A DNA stretch of 64,000 nucleotides from an uncultured Bacteroidales bacterium (GTDB lineage Bacteria > Bacteroidota > Bacteroidia > Bacteroidales > Bacteroidaceae), in contig CADBXL010000037.1 of the NCBI GenBank assembly GCA_902798615.1, forward strand, positions 1 to 64,000, read 5' to 3'. The notes beneath the pieces are model-generated. The model was given only the letters and a program-made list of their open reading frames with translations, was not told where the DNA came from and made no database searches. How positions within the stretch are numbered: position 1 is the first letter of the stretch; every line of letters begins with the position of its first letter. Positions 51,962 through 61,260 of this stretch are shown here, piece after piece. The position numbers were made by a program, and so were the translations under genes.

Positions 51962-53932
51962 ATGATTAACATTACTTTCCCAGATGGATCTGTTCGTCCG
52001 TATGAACAGGGCATCACTGGACTTCAGATTGCTGAGAGCATCTCACCAGCTCTCGCACGCAGCGTTGTAAGCTGCGGTGTTAATGGTGAGACAGTGGAAC
52101 TCAACCGTCCGATCAATGCAGATGCAAAGATTGCCCTCTATAAGTTCGAGGACGAAGAGGGTAAGCATAGCTTCTGGCACACAAGTGCCCACTTGCTTGC
52201 TGAGGCTCTCAAGGAGCTTTATCCTGGCATCCAGTTCGGTTTCGGTCCTGCTATCGAGGCAGGCTTCTTCTATGACGTTCTCCTTCCTAACGGAGAGCAG
52301 ATCAAGGAAGGCGACTTCGCAAACATCGAGAAGAAGATGCTTGAGCTTGCCAAGAAGGATGAGCCACTCGTTCGTAAGGAAGTTTCAAAGGCTGACGCTA
52401 TGGCTGCTTTCGGTGCCGACGGTCAGACCTACAAGTGCGAGCACATCGAGCAGGATCTCGAGGACGGCTCAATCACTACATATACTCAGGGCAATTTCAC
52501 CGACCTCTGTAAGGGTCCTCACCTCGTTTCTACAGGTGCAATCAAGGCCGTTAAGCTCACATCTATCGCCGGTGCTTTCTGGCGTGGCGATGCAAAGCGC
52601 GAGCAGATGCAGCGTCTCTACGGTATCTCTTTCCCAAAGAAGAAGATGCTCGACGACTACCTCGTTATGCTTGAGGAGGCTAAGAAGCGCGACCACCGTA
52701 AGATTGGTAAGGAGATGGAGCTCTTCATGTTCTCTGACCGCGTAGGCAAGGGACTCCCAATCTGGTTGCCAAAGGGCACAGACCTCCGTCTCCGTCTTCA
52801 GGATATGCTCCGCGCCATCCAGAAGCGTTTCGGCTATCAGGAAGTTATCACTCCGCATATCGGTTCAAAGAACCTCTACGTTACCTCTGGTCACTATGCA
52901 CACTACGGCAAGGACTCATTCCAGCCAATCCACACACCAGAGGAGGACGAGGAGTATATGCTCAAGCCAATGAACTGCCCTCACCACTGTGAGGTGTTCG
53001 CTTGGAAGCCACGTTCATACAAGGATCTGCCATTCCGTTGCGCAGAGTTCGGTACAGTATATCGCTATGAGAAGTCAGGTGAGCTTCACGGACTCACACG
53101 TGTACGTTCATTCACACAGGATGATGCACACATCTTCTGCCGTCCTGATCAGGTGAAGAGCGAGTTCCTCCGTGTTCTCGACATCATTCAGGCAGTATTC
53201 TCAATCTTCGGCTTCAAGGACGATCAGGTAGAGTTCCAGATCTCTCTCCGCGACCCTAACGACAAGGAGAAGTACATCGGTACCGACGAGATGTGGGCAT
53301 CAGCTCAGAACGCTATCATCGAGGCTTGCAAGGAGCGTGGTCTCAATGCACGTCAGGAAGAGGGCGAGGCTGCATTCTATGGTCCAAAGCTCGACTGTAT
53401 GGTAAAGGATGCTATCGGCCGTCGCTGGCAGTTGGGTACTATTCAGGTTGACTACAACCTCCCAGTACGTTTCGACCTCGAATACACAGCCGAGGACAAC
53501 TCAAAGCAGCGCCCTGTCATGATTCACCGTGCACCATTCGGTTCAATGGAGCGTTTCGTAGCCGTTCTCATCGAGCACACCGCAGGACACTTCCCACTCT
53601 GGCTCACACCAGATCAGGTTGCCATCCTCCCAATCTCAGAGAAGTTCAACGACTATGCAGAGCAGGTACGTCGCTTCCTCGATACAAAGGGTGTTCGTGC
53701 AACCGTTGATAACCGTAACGAGAAGATCGGCCGTAAGATTCGTGACAACGAGTTGAAGCGTGTTCCTTACATGGTTATCGTTGGTGAGAAGGAGGCAGCA
53801 GAAGGCAATGTGGCAATGCGTCAGCAGGGTGGTGGCGAGCAGGCTGTCATGTCAATGGCAGAGTTCGCACAGCGCATCAACGCCGAGGTTGCAGAGCAGC
53901 TCTCAGCTACCAATATCGAGCCAAAAGACTAA
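51962..53932 (+). CDS. thrS: Threonyl-tRNA synthetase
   Basis: A 656-residue class II synthetase with N-terminal TGS domain (1-65), editing domain ([11 protein letters not shown], ~75-225, with the CKGPHL motif), catalytic core with the zinc ligand Cys in [12 protein letters not shown], motif 2 ([18 protein letters not shown], then [11 protein letters not shown]) and motif 3 ([18 protein letters not shown]), and an anticodon-binding domain (~545-650). Full length. No T-box-like leader was found. infC does not follow, unlike in many relatives; a NifX-like gene follows 3 nt downstream instead. Confidence 0.97.
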   Translation: MINITFPDGSVRPYEQGITGLQIAESISPALARSVVSCGVNGETVELNRPINADAKIALYKFEDEEGKHSFWHTSAHLLAEALKELYPGIQFGFGPAIEAGFFYDVLLPNGEQIKEGDFANIEKKMLELAKKDEPLVRKEVSKADAMAAFGADGQTYKCEHIEQDLEDGSITTYTQGNFTDLCKGPHLVSTGAIKAVKLTSIAGAFWRGDAKREQMQRLYGISFPKKKMLDDYLVMLEEAKKRDHRKIGKEMELFMFSDRVGKGLPIWLPKGTDLRLRLQDMLRAIQKRFGYQEVITPHIGSKNLYVTSGHYAHYGKDSFQPIHTPEEDEEYMLKPMNCPHHCEVFAWKPRSYKDLPFRCAEFGTVYRYEKSGELHGLTRVRSFTQDDAHIFCRPDQVKSEFLRVLDIIQAVFSIFGFKDDQVEFQISLRDPNDKEKYIGTDEMWASAQNAIIEACKERGLNARQEEGEAAFYGPKLDCMVKDAIGRRWQLGTIQVDYNLPVRFDLEYTAEDNSKQRPVMIHRAPFGSMERFVAVLIEHTAGHFPLWLTPDQVAILPISEKFNDYAEQVRRFLDTKGVRATVDNRNEKIGRKIRDNELKRVPYMVIVGEKEAAEGNVAMRQQGGGEQAVMSMAEFAQRINAEVAEQLSATNIEPKD

Positions 53933-53935
53933 GCA

Positions 53936-54322
53936 ATGACGAAGATAGCAATACCAACAAGGGATAATCTTGTAGATGACCACTTCGGGCATTGCGACCA
54001 TTACACCGTGTTTACTGTAGGTGATGACAAGAGTGTGATCTCTTCAGAGCGTCTTGACTCACCGCAGGGTTGCGGATGCAAGTCGAACATAGCTTCCGTG
54101 ATGCAGGAAATGGGCATAACCGTAATGCTTGCCGGCAATATGGGCATGGGAGCTTTCAACAAGCTCGCAGCTCACGGTATCAGCACCGTGCGTGGATGTC
54201 ATGGCAATGTCAATGATGTGCTCACAGCATATCTCAATGGCTCCCTCTCTGATTCAGCCGAGGTGTGCGACCATCATGATTGCGGAAATCATGAACAGAC
54301 TCCTGTGTATGTGATTTCATAA
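53936..54322 (+). CDS. NifB/NifX-type metal-cofactor domain protein
   Basis: A 128-residue protein of the dinitrogenase iron-molybdenum cofactor family (MTKIAIPTRDNLVDDHFGHC, then AGNMGMGAFNKLAAHGI). Extra Cys/His residues (QGCGCKS, RGCHGN, CDHHDCGNH) suggest metal or cluster binding. No nitrogenase genes are near, so it is one of the orphan members found in many anaerobes. It is probably cotranscribed with thrS (3 nt gap). Confidence 0.85.
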   Translation: MTKIAIPTRDNLVDDHFGHCDHYTVFTVGDDKSVISSERLDSPQGCGCKSNIASVMQEMGITVMLAGNMGMGAFNKLAAHGISTVRGCHGNVNDVLTAYLNGSLSDSAEVCDHHDCGNHEQTPVYVIS

Positions 54323-54345
54323 CCATCACATTATTATATATAAGA

Positions 54346-54379
54346 GACGGTATTACACAAGATGTAATACCGTCTTTTG
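54346..54379 (+). terminator. Terminator of the thrS unit
   Basis: GACGGTATTACAC AAGAT GTAATACCGTC followed by TTTT. The stem contains the GGTATTACA word also seen at 24619-24914. Confidence 0.75.
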
Positions 54380-54436
54380 CGTTTATCTTTTGTATAGGTC
54401 TGGGTGTCTCTATGGCAAGCAGCAAGCTGCTTTTTA

Positions 54437-54521
54437 CTGACAATAATTACCAATCTTACCAATCTTTAACCAATAAAAATAATAATGGAAAAAGATTGCG
54501 CAGATTGGTAATTAACGTCAG
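54437..54521. repeat. Fold-back of 9-nt TTACCAATC words
   Basis: CTGAC..AATTACCAATCTTACCAATCTTT against AAAGATTGC, GCAGATTGGTAATT..GTCAG around an AT-rich loop. Confidence 0.75.
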
Positions 54522-54755
54522 TTCGACGAAAACAAATAGGGTTCTGCTTTGCTTTCAAACATTAATTATGACGTTAATTAAGACGTTAATTTGGACAAAA
54601 ATTGATGAGAGCTAATTCGTCGAACTCACGTTAATTATTGTCAGTTCAGCATCGGAGATGCGTTTATCTTGAATTAGTCGAATTTACGTTATTTAGAAAT
54701 TGATTCAATTCTGCTTTTGATTCAATCTTATGTATTCTTCCTTGACGAAGAACTA

Positions 54756-54890
54756 TTAGGGTCGGGTGGCATTTTTCTTCTGTTCCGCCAGCTTCTTGGC
54801 ATATTTAACGACCTTGGTCATCAGAATCTCATCGTCGGCTATCTCGCTCATAATGCGGAAGAATTCTGCATATAATTGGGATGTTATCAT
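54756..54890 (-). CDS. Small hypothetical protein (44 aa)
   Basis: MITSQLYAEFFRIMSEIADD and then EILMTKVVKYAKKLAEQKKN: a short amphipathic, helical, Lys-rich protein. A TAACTTTG promoter box (54919-54926, minus strand) lies 29 nt upstream, which supports expression. The size and helix pattern resemble the small antitoxin-like proteins of Prevotella, but no toxin gene is next to it. In the +1 frame the sequence after residue ~39 continues as IVLRQGRIHKIESKAELNQF, so the gene may once have been longer. Confidence 0.55.
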   Translation of the reverse strand: MITSQLYAEFFRIMSEIADDEILMTKVVKYAKKLAEQKKNATRP

Positions 54891-54918
54891 AATTATTCAG
54901 ATGTTTGGTTTATGCCGG

Positions 54919-54926
54919 CAAAGTTA
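54919..54926 (-). promoter_or_regulatory. -7 box of the 44-aa gene
   Basis: TAACTTTG on the minus strand, followed by GCCGGC. Confidence 0.5.
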
Positions 54927-55106
54927 CAAATAATTCTTGAATTAATGTAATATTAAGATGAAAAAGAATTGTAAAAACGGTAAATCAAAGTTTTGATAGG
55001 CATTGGCGCTTGTTCCAATGTAGTTTGATTCTTCCTGCCAAATGTCTTTTCGCTGAATAAATCTCGGTTCTCGCTGAATATTTTTCCTGATATGATGTGA
55101 ATTTTG

Positions 55107-55114
55107 TATTTTTG
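55107..55114 (+). promoter_or_regulatory. -7 box of the 126-aa secreted protein gene
   Basis: TATTTTTG, 36 nt before the ATG at 55151. Confidence 0.5.
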
Positions 55115-55150
55115 CATCAGAAAATAAACAATAGCAAATTTCGATAAGTT

Positions 55151-55531
55151 ATGAAGAGTTTTATATTAGGAATCTTAATGACGGTAGGGACATTGCCAAC
55201 AATGGCTGGCAATTATCCCTATCTTACGTTCGAGTTGACGGACGGGACGAAAGTCTCTGTTTCCGTCAGCTCACTGACGTTGACTGTCAATGGCACTACG
55301 CTAAAGGCTGGTTCTCAGACATTCACAATCTCCAATCTCTCGAAGATGTATTTCTCATCAACAGACGAGACATCGGGTGTCACGGCTATTGATGAACTCA
55401 CAGCCGATGACTTCGAAGGTAAGGAAATCTATGACCTCAACGGGCACAAGCTCGACTCTGATGCTCAGTTGCCTCGCGGTGTGTATATCGTAAAGAGCAA
55501 GAACAAAACCTGTAAAATAGTAGTGAAATAA
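55151..55531 (+). CDS. Small secreted protein with Prevotella-type C-terminal segment
   Basis: A 126-residue protein: signal peptide (MKSFILGILMTVGTLPTMA), a short beta-rich domain (YLTFELTDGTKVSVSVSSLT) and a C-terminal segment IYDLNGHKL, LPRGVYIVKSKNKTCKIVVK that resembles the end of the BspA gene product at 48234. The final part may be a sorting or processing signal. No enzymatic motif. Confidence 0.75.
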   Translation: MKSFILGILMTVGTLPTMAGNYPYLTFELTDGTKVSVSVSSLTLTVNGTTLKAGSQTFTISNLSKMYFSSTDETSGVTAIDELTADDFEGKEIYDLNGHKLDSDAQLPRGVYIVKSKNKTCKIVVK

Positions 55532-55846
55532 AAGGAAAGCAAAGGAAACGCTCCGCTTGCGCGGAGAATTCTTTTGAAAGTAAATTAGGAATAAATTAAA
55601 CCAGTAAATTATAATTATTAACCACAGATTTTAGGGATCTCACAGATTTTCATCACGAGCGTAAGCGAGCTTATCCGTTAAATCTGTGTAATCTGTGTTC
55701 AAAATAAAAGAAACGGATTTATCCGATTTATCTGAAATTAATTTACTGAATATAATTTACTGACAATTTACTTTCCCCCAAAAAGAATTTATTTTCCAAT
55801 CATTCCGCGCAAGCGGATTTCCTTTCAAAATATAATTCTCGTAAAG
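55532..55846. repeat. Gap filled by tandem-word fold-backs
   Basis: No gene. Contains hairpin CTCCGCTTGCGCGGAG (55550-55565), AGTAAATTA words (55573-55615) answered by TAATTTACTG words (55738-55780), a CACAGATTTT / AATCTGTGTAATCTGTG fold-back (55622-55701), and CCGCGCAAGCGG (55806-55817) just before the next gene. Confidence 0.75.
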
Positions 55847-57760
55847 ATGAAAAAGATATATGCACTCATTTCTGCGCTCGTGCTGACGATAGCAGCAACG
55901 GCACAGACGCTGAACGTAAAGGTGGGAAACGTGGTATATCAGTATCCTGCCTCTCAGACAGGCGTGATGACATACAGCAACGGCAATTCACTTACCATTA
56001 TGGATAAGGTATTTGCGCTCAGCGATATAGATGCCATGACCGTTGATAATTCGGAGGTTGAGAATAACCGCGTGATGGTGGAATACGACGCTTCATCGGC
56101 AAAGGTGTATGTGGCAGGTAATGTGGCGCGATATGTTACTCCGACTATCAATGGCGCTCATGTCACCATCGCGCAGAGTAATACCTCTGCCGTTGATGAT
56201 GACGAGATTACATATCAGTTGTTTGGCGCAACTTCTAACGGCTCTCTCTCCCTTTCCGGCTCTTATAAATGCACGGTATCATTGGCTGGCGTGACATTGA
56301 CAAATCCAAACGGCGCAGCTATCAATATCACCAACTCAAAACGCATCCAGATAAGTGCGAGAAAAGGCACGGTGAACACGCTTGCCGATGGCGCGAACGG
56401 TTCTCAGAAAGCATGTATCTACAGCAAGGGACAGCTTCAGTTCCAAGGCAATGGCACGCTGAATGTGTCGGGTAATACGAAGCACGGCATCAAGAGCGCT
56501 TCATATATCTCAATCAAGAACCTTACGCTGAATATCACCTCCGCTGTTGGCGATGGTATCAGTTGTGAAGAATATTTCCAAATGAAGAGCGGTGTGTTGA
56601 CTGTCAGCGGAGTCGGTGACGACGGCATACAATGTGACCTTGGCGGCGATACCTCCACAGGCGAGACCGAGGATCATGACGACGAGGATAGCGGTAACGT
56701 GTATATCGAGGGCGGCACGCTCACCATTACCACAACGGCTGTTGCCTCTAAGGGTATCAAGGCAGATGGCGATATTCGCGTAGCCGATGGTACGGTGAAT
56801 GTCACGACCACAGGCAATGGAACTTACGATACCGATGATAAGGATGCGAAGGGATGTGCCGGACTTAATGCTGACGGTAATATGACTATCAGCGGCGGTA
56901 CTCTCACGCTGAAATCAACAGGTTCGGGCGGTAAGTGCATCAAGGTTGACGGTAAGCTCAATGTTACTGGTGGTGTGATAGATGCAACCACAACGGGCGG
57001 CACATATAAGTACGGTAATGCGGATTCCCAGCCGAAGGCTATCAAAAGCGATGGTAATATGACAATTAGCGGTGGCACTATCAAGGCTACGGTAAGCGGT
57101 CATGAGGCTATCGAGACTAAGGGAGAGATGACTATCACCGACGGCTATGTATATGCCTTCAGTTCTTCGGATGATGCAATTAATGCGTCAAGTCACATGT
57201 ATCTGAAAGGTGGTACTGTAATTGGCGTGAGCAACGGCAACGACGGCATCGACACCAACGGCAATATGTATATCTCAGGCGGTACTATCATAGCTTGCGG
57301 AGCTGGTCAGCCTGAATGCGGACTTGATGCAGCTGAGCGTTACAATCTCTATATCACAGGCGGTACTGTGCTTGGCGTTGGCGGTGGCAACAATACCGTC
57401 ACCTCTACAAACGGTTCACAATGCGTGCTCAGCACTTCGGGAAGTGCTACGGCTGGTACCGAGGTTACAGTAAAGAGCGGCTCAACCGTACTCGCTACGT
57501 TCACTATTCCTGACGGCTATTCACCAACGAGCGGTGGATTCGGTGGTGGTAGTCCTGGCGGTATGGGCGGAGGATTCGGTGGCTTTGGCGGCTTTGGCGG
57601 CTTCGGCGGTGGTCCTGGCGGTTTTGGAGGCAATCAGGGAAATGGTAGCTTCAGCTATCTCCTCAGTTGTCCTGGTCTCACTTCCGGCTCAAGCTACACC
57701 GTAACCATCGGAACAACCTCAAGCACCTGTAAGGCCGCAACGAGCTATGCGGGGAGGTAA
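55847..57760 (+). CDS. Secreted beta-helical carbohydrate-binding domain protein (DUF4353-like)
   Basis: A 637-residue protein with signal peptide (MKKIYALISALVLTIAATAQ). From ~90 to ~540 it consists of right-handed beta-helix-like repeats with NMTISGGTL/GDGIxxD patterns (DGISCEE, DGIQCD, KGIKADGDI, CIKVDGKL, DAINAS, DGIDTNGN), as in the calcium-dependent, pectin-binding Cthe_2159/DUF4353 family. A glycine-rich stretch (GGGFGGFGGFGGFGGG, ~565-590) precedes a short beta tail. It is followed by a LytS/LytTR pair, which may control it. Confidence 0.82.
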   Translation: MKKIYALISALVLTIAATAQTLNVKVGNVVYQYPASQTGVMTYSNGNSLTIMDKVFALSDIDAMTVDNSEVENNRVMVEYDASSAKVYVAGNVARYVTPTINGAHVTIAQSNTSAVDDDEITYQLFGATSNGSLSLSGSYKCTVSLAGVTLTNPNGAAINITNSKRIQISARKGTVNTLADGANGSQKACIYSKGQLQFQGNGTLNVSGNTKHGIKSASYISIKNLTLNITSAVGDGISCEEYFQMKSGVLTVSGVGDDGIQCDLGGDTSTGETEDHDDEDSGNVYIEGGTLTITTTAVASKGIKADGDIRVADGTVNVTTTGNGTYDTDDKDAKGCAGLNADGNMTISGGTLTLKSTGSGGKCIKVDGKLNVTGGVIDATTTGGTYKYGNADSQPKAIKSDGNMTISGGTIKATVSGHEAIETKGEMTITDGYVYAFSSSDDAINASSHMYLKGGTVIGVSNGNDGIDTNGNMYISGGTIIACGAGQPECGLDAAERYNLYITGGTVLGVGGGNNTVTSTNGSQCVLSTSGSATAGTEVTVKSGSTVLATFTIPDGYSPTSGGFGGGSPGGMGGGFGGFGGFGGFGGGPGGFGGNQGNGSFSYLLSCPGLTSGSSYTVTIGTTSSTCKAATSYAGR

Positions 57761-57767
57761 TGGATAA

Positions 57768-57902
57768 GTGAATAGTGAATAATGAAAAGTGAATAATACT
57801 TAATACTGGTGGACACCATAATGAATTATCGCTATATGTTCCAATCGCGATAGCAGTATTTTTTCACTAAGTATTATTCACTATTCACTTTTCACTATTC
57901 AT
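57768..57902. repeat. Fold-back of 7-nt GTGAATA words
   Basis: GTGAATA, GTGAATA, ATGAAAA, GTGAATA, ATACTTA, ATACTGG against CAGTATT, then TTCACTA, AGTATTA, TTCACTA, TTCACTT, TTCACTA, TTCATTT. Confidence 0.82.
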
Positions 57903-57936
57903 TTCCAAATATTCTCCTTTTTCTTACGTTATTTAT

Positions 57937-59097
57937 ATGATAAAATTACAATGTATGAAGCAGTCGCGACAGGAGAACGTCATATACTTGGTGGTGTGGG
58001 GCTTGCTATTTGCTGCTCCATTGCTGAGCCTTTATGTGCGGACGGTAAGCGATCCGAACATCGAGTTCAACTGGACGGAGGTGTTCATGGTGTGGCGGCA
58101 TTTCGCGGTCTATCTGCTGCTGTTTCTCGTGCATAATTTCCTGCTTGCGCCGCTGCTCGTACATAGGCAAAAGCGTGTGGCGTATTTCGTCAGCGTGATA
58201 GCAATCCTTGGGGCGTTCATGGTTTATAAGTTCCATAGCCGACCCGTAAGGGTGAGAGACCACATGCCACCTATGGAGAAGCCTCTTCCATCGCCATCAA
58301 CAAAAGCGAGGGAGATTGATGTGAAAAAGCCACCGTTCAGGCATTTTCGTCCGCCATTCAGAAGAGATATGGGGAGGCATGAGGCTCCGCCTCCTTTCTT
58401 TATCGGTGAACACGAGATTATGGCTGTCGTGGTACTTATCCTGATGTTCGCAGCTAATCTCGGCATAAAGAACTATATCCGCAGTCGTGATGACAGGAAG
58501 CGCCTCGTGGAACTGGAGAAGCGGAATCTGGAGCAACAGTTGGAATACCTACGCTATCAGATTAATCCGCATTTCTTCATGAACACGCTCAACAATATCC
58601 ATGCCTTGGTGGAATTCAACCCGGTAAAGGCACAGGAAATGATTGTTGAACTGTCGAAGATGATGCGTTTCGTGCTCTATGAAGGTAACAAACAGAGTGT
58701 ACCGCTATCGCGTGAACTTGATTTCATAAGGCATTATGTCACGCTGATGAAGTTGCGCTATACGGACAAGGTTAGTATTAAACTTGACCTTCCAAATGAA
58801 ACACCAGAGCGTCAGATACCGCCACTTATTCTCGTCACCTTCATTGAGAATGCCTTCAAACACGGTGTAAGCTATCAGCATGAATCGTTCATAGAAGTGA
58901 CCGTCACAGTAGAGGATGAGACGCTGCTGTTCAGATGTCATAACTCGAAAGCAGACCATTCAAACGAGGAAAAGGGTGGGGTAGGACTTGCCAATGTCCG
59001 TAAGCGTCTCGACCTGATCTATGGTGAAAGGTACAGGCTTTGTATAAAAGACAAGTCAGATGACTATCATGTAGAGCTTTCCATTCCGCTTGTTTAG
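57937..59097 (+). CDS. LytS-type sensor histidine kinase
   Basis: A 386-residue membrane kinase of the His_kinase (LytS/YehU) family. Four membrane helices (~15-35, ~48-70, ~80-97, ~165-185); between the third and fourth lies an extracytoplasmic-looking loop unusually rich in Pro, His and Arg (HMPPMEKPLPSPS, PPFRHFRPPFRRD), perhaps a ligand or metal site. The catalytic part has the phospho-His in YQINPHFFMNTLNNI, the N-box FIENAFKHG and a G-box GVGLANVRKRL. It pairs with the LytTR regulator downstream. The start may instead be the ATG at 57955. Confidence 0.9.
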   Translation: MIKLQCMKQSRQENVIYLVVWGLLFAAPLLSLYVRTVSDPNIEFNWTEVFMVWRHFAVYLLLFLVHNFLLAPLLVHRQKRVAYFVSVIAILGAFMVYKFHSRPVRVRDHMPPMEKPLPSPSTKAREIDVKKPPFRHFRPPFRRDMGRHEAPPPFFIGEHEIMAVVVLILMFAANLGIKNYIRSRDDRKRLVELEKRNLEQQLEYLRYQINPHFFMNTLNNIHALVEFNPVKAQEMIVELSKMMRFVLYEGNKQSVPLSRELDFIRHYVTLMKLRYTDKVSIKLDLPNETPERQIPPLILVTFIENAFKHGVSYQHESFIEVTVTVEDETLLFRCHNSKADHSNEEKGGVGLANVRKRLDLIYGERYRLCIKDKSDDYHVELSIPLV

Positions 59098-59195
59098 TGT
59101 TTAGAGTTTAGTGTTTAGAGTTTAGAGTTTAGTGTTTAGAGTTTAGTGTTTAGTGTTTTGGGTGTAAATTGTAAATAGTAAATTGTAAATTGTAA
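59092..59195 (+). repeat. Continuous 7-nt words between kinase and regulator genes
   Basis: From the kinase stop codon to the regulator start codon the DNA is a run of heptamers: GTTTAGT/GTTTAGA (about nine), a junction GTTTTGG, GTGTAAA, then TTGTAAA/TAGTAAA words. The TAG stop and the ATG start are both part of repeat units. Confidence 0.88.
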
Positions 59196-59915
59196 ATGAC
59201 TCTCCGTTGTCTTGCCATAGATGATGAACCACTTGCTCTCAAGCAGCTTGTGGCATATATCAGTAAGGTGCAGTTCCTTGAACTTGCAGCCCAGTGCCAG
59301 AGTGCCTTGGAGGCTCGTGAGTTCTTGGAAAACGATACTGTTGATGCCATCTTCTGTGATATCAATATGCCCGACCTCAACGGAATGGATTTCGTGAAAT
59401 CGCTTGCCGTACCACCTCTCGTGGTCTTTACCACAGCCTATTCTGAGTATGCCGTGGAGGGTTTCCGAGTCAATGCCGTTGACTATCTTCTAAAGCCTTT
59501 CGGATTTCAGGAGTTTCAAAGAGCAGCGCAAAGATTGCTTGAAAGGAAGATGGTGGTCTCTCCTCTGCCATTCCCTAAAGAGGAAGCAGATACCCTCTTC
59601 CTAAAGACTGACAACCGCATAGTGAATGTGAATATCTCTGATATTCGTTATATCGAGGCAATGAGCGAGTATCTGAAGGTATGGCTCGACAGTCAGCCAA
59701 AGCCGGTCATCACCCTCCTTTCAATGAAGAAGATAGAGGAACGTCTGCCAAATAACTTCATGCGCATACACCGTTCATATATCATCAACCTCACGAAGAT
59801 ACAGGAGGTGAACAAGAACCGTGTCGTCATGGATGCTGATACCTACCTTCCCATTGGCGACCTGTACAAAGACGCCTTTCAGAAGTACATAAGCACCAAG
59901 TTCCTGAGCAGATGA
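59196..59915 (+). CDS. LytTR-family response regulator
   Basis: A 239-residue regulator. Receiver: acidic pair Asp9-Asp10 (AIDDEP), phosphoacceptor Asp55 (FCDINMPD), FTTAYSEYAVEGF and DYLLKPF. LytTR DNA-binding domain from ~135 (FLKTDNRIVNVNISDIRYIE, then MRIHRSYIINLTKI). It acts with the upstream LytS-type kinase; the target is unknown, possibly the beta-helix protein gene. Confidence 0.92.
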   Translation: MTLRCLAIDDEPLALKQLVAYISKVQFLELAAQCQSALEAREFLENDTVDAIFCDINMPDLNGMDFVKSLAVPPLVVFTTAYSEYAVEGFRVNAVDYLLKPFGFQEFQRAAQRLLERKMVVSPLPFPKEEADTLFLKTDNRIVNVNISDIRYIEAMSEYLKVWLDSQPKPVITLLSMKKIEERLPNNFMRIHRSYIINLTKIQEVNKNRVVMDADTYLPIGDLYKDAFQKYISTKFLSR

Positions 59916-59960
59916 TGGTGTGATGAACTCACGTTACAATATCTCCACTTAAAGAGTATG

Positions 59961-59989
59961 AAAAGCCTGCGCTTAAAGTGCAGGCTTTT
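59961..59989. terminator. Bidirectional terminator
   Basis: AAAAGCCTGC GCTTAAAGT GCAGGCTTTT, serving the regulator gene and the convergent VapE-like gene. Confidence 0.82.
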
Positions 59990-60009
59990 CTTGTTTTTGC
60001 GTAGAGATT

Positions 60010-61260
60010 CTATGCAGCTAACTTTATGAGAGAGTAGCTGACACCTCGTTTTGACTTCACCCTTGCCACCTTCATCTCCTTCATAGCCTTGCCAATCTTG
60101 ATAGAATTGAGCTGACTGTCAGCCACATCAGGATACTGTTGCTTCAGAATCTTACGGATGTCGAGCGAAGTGAAAGCCCCATGTTTCTCGTTGCCATGTG
60201 GTTTGCGGAACATACAGTCAATCATCTGCTCCAAATCCAGAGTCTGCTCGTATGGCGCGTTAAGCTCCTGTATTCGCAGCGTCTCCTCGTTAGTGTACCA
60301 ATATCGCAGTTTCTCATCACGAACCTCATAAAGCAGTTGGGCATACAACTGCTCATATTCAATCTCATCATTATTGTTGATGACCTCGCCATTCGGAATC
60401 TCAATAGTCAGAAAACGGCGTGAGCCAGTCTTGTCAACAAGCGGATGACGGTTGTTTGTCGTAGCAATGAACGATGCGAAACGCATTCTCTCATCAATTG
60501 TCTTGCCGTAGATCTTGCGTCCGTTTACCTTCACCTTCGATAGAGCCTGCTTTATCTGCGCCATCTGACGAGCGTTATACATATCAATCTCGTCAAGGCA
60601 GATGAGTAGGCAACTGCTCAGAGCCATCTCCTTGTCAAACTTATTGGCAAGGTTGAAATGGTCGAGATAATACTGACGCAGATGCTTTGGCAGGAAACGC
60701 ACGCAGAACGTACTCTTGCCACAGCCTTGATTGCCAATGAGCAACGGAACAGTCTCATTACCATGCTCTTGCTCCATATTGAGCCAATGTGCCACGTTAG
60801 AGCGGAGATAAATCCTCAGAAAGGCAATCTTTTCGTCTGACAACCCTGGAATACGATTCAGGAATTCTGCCACCCTGTCCTTGCCGTCCCACTTTGCAAG
60901 ACTGTCAAGCCACGTCACAACAGGATTATATACTGGCGGAATGTCAGACTCCACGTATGCCTTTATGTCAGTCTTCAGACTCGTGTCGTCAGGAATCTCG
61001 CGCTTCGCCTTAATAAATATTGTGTTGAGCGCCTCAGAGGTCAGGCGAGAGAAGTTCTCGTCAGGCTCTCCTGCCTTCTTGTACTCAACCAAACCGCTGA
61101 GCACATTGCGGCGAAATTGATAGTTGTGCTCAAGATGGTACTCTACCGCCAACAGGTCATTCTCAACCATTTCCGGAGCATTGGCTTCAGGATTTTCAGA
61201 CGCGTTTTCTGACATTTCAGAGCGTATTTCGCCCTGAGCAAAAGGATTTGTTTCAATCAT
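60010..61260 (-). CDS. VapE/VirE-like P-loop ATPase (DUF3874 type)
   Basis: A 416-residue protein with an acidic N-terminus, the virulence-associated E core (YNPVVTWLDSLAKWDGKDRV), Walker A GNQGCGKST (176-184), Walker B LLICLDEID (218-226), sensor-like FIATTNNRHPLVDKTGSRRF, and a DUF3874-like winged-helix end (~340-416). The family resembles primase-helicase proteins of phages, plasmids and islands. In Bacteroidota it often occurs with a primase and HU-like protein, which are not next to it here. It probably marks a mobile-element remnant beside the CRISPR locus. Confidence 0.8.
   Translation of the reverse strand: MIETNPFAQGEIRSEMSENASENPEANAPEMVENDLLAVEYHLEHNYQFRRNVLSGLVEYKKAGEPDENFSRLTSEALNTIFIKAKREIPDDTSLKTDIKAYVESDIPPVYNPVVTWLDSLAKWDGKDRVAEFLNRIPGLSDEKIAFLRIYLRSNVAHWLNMEQEHGNETVPLLIGNQGCGKSTFCVRFLPKHLRQYYLDHFNLANKFDKEMALSSCLLICLDEIDMYNARQMAQIKQALSKVKVNGRKIYGKTIDERMRFASFIATTNNRHPLVDKTGSRRFLTIEIPNGEVINNNDEIEYEQLYAQLLYEVRDEKLRYWYTNEETLRIQELNAPYEQTLDLEQMIDCMFRKPHGNEKHGAFTSLDIRKILKQQYPDVADSQLNSIKIGKAMKEMKVARVKSKRGVSYSLIKLAA

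Larger units (their letters stand above)
54380..55150. other. Gap with 9-nt fold-back, three TTCGNCGAA-type motifs and one small gene
   Basis: Apart from the 44-codon gene on the minus strand (54756-54890), only repeats were seen: a fold-back of TTACCAATC words (54437-54521) and recurring motifs at 54513-54533, 54616-54633 and 54671-54691. 54930-55100 is AT-rich and plain, leading to the promoter at 55107. Confidence 0.7.
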
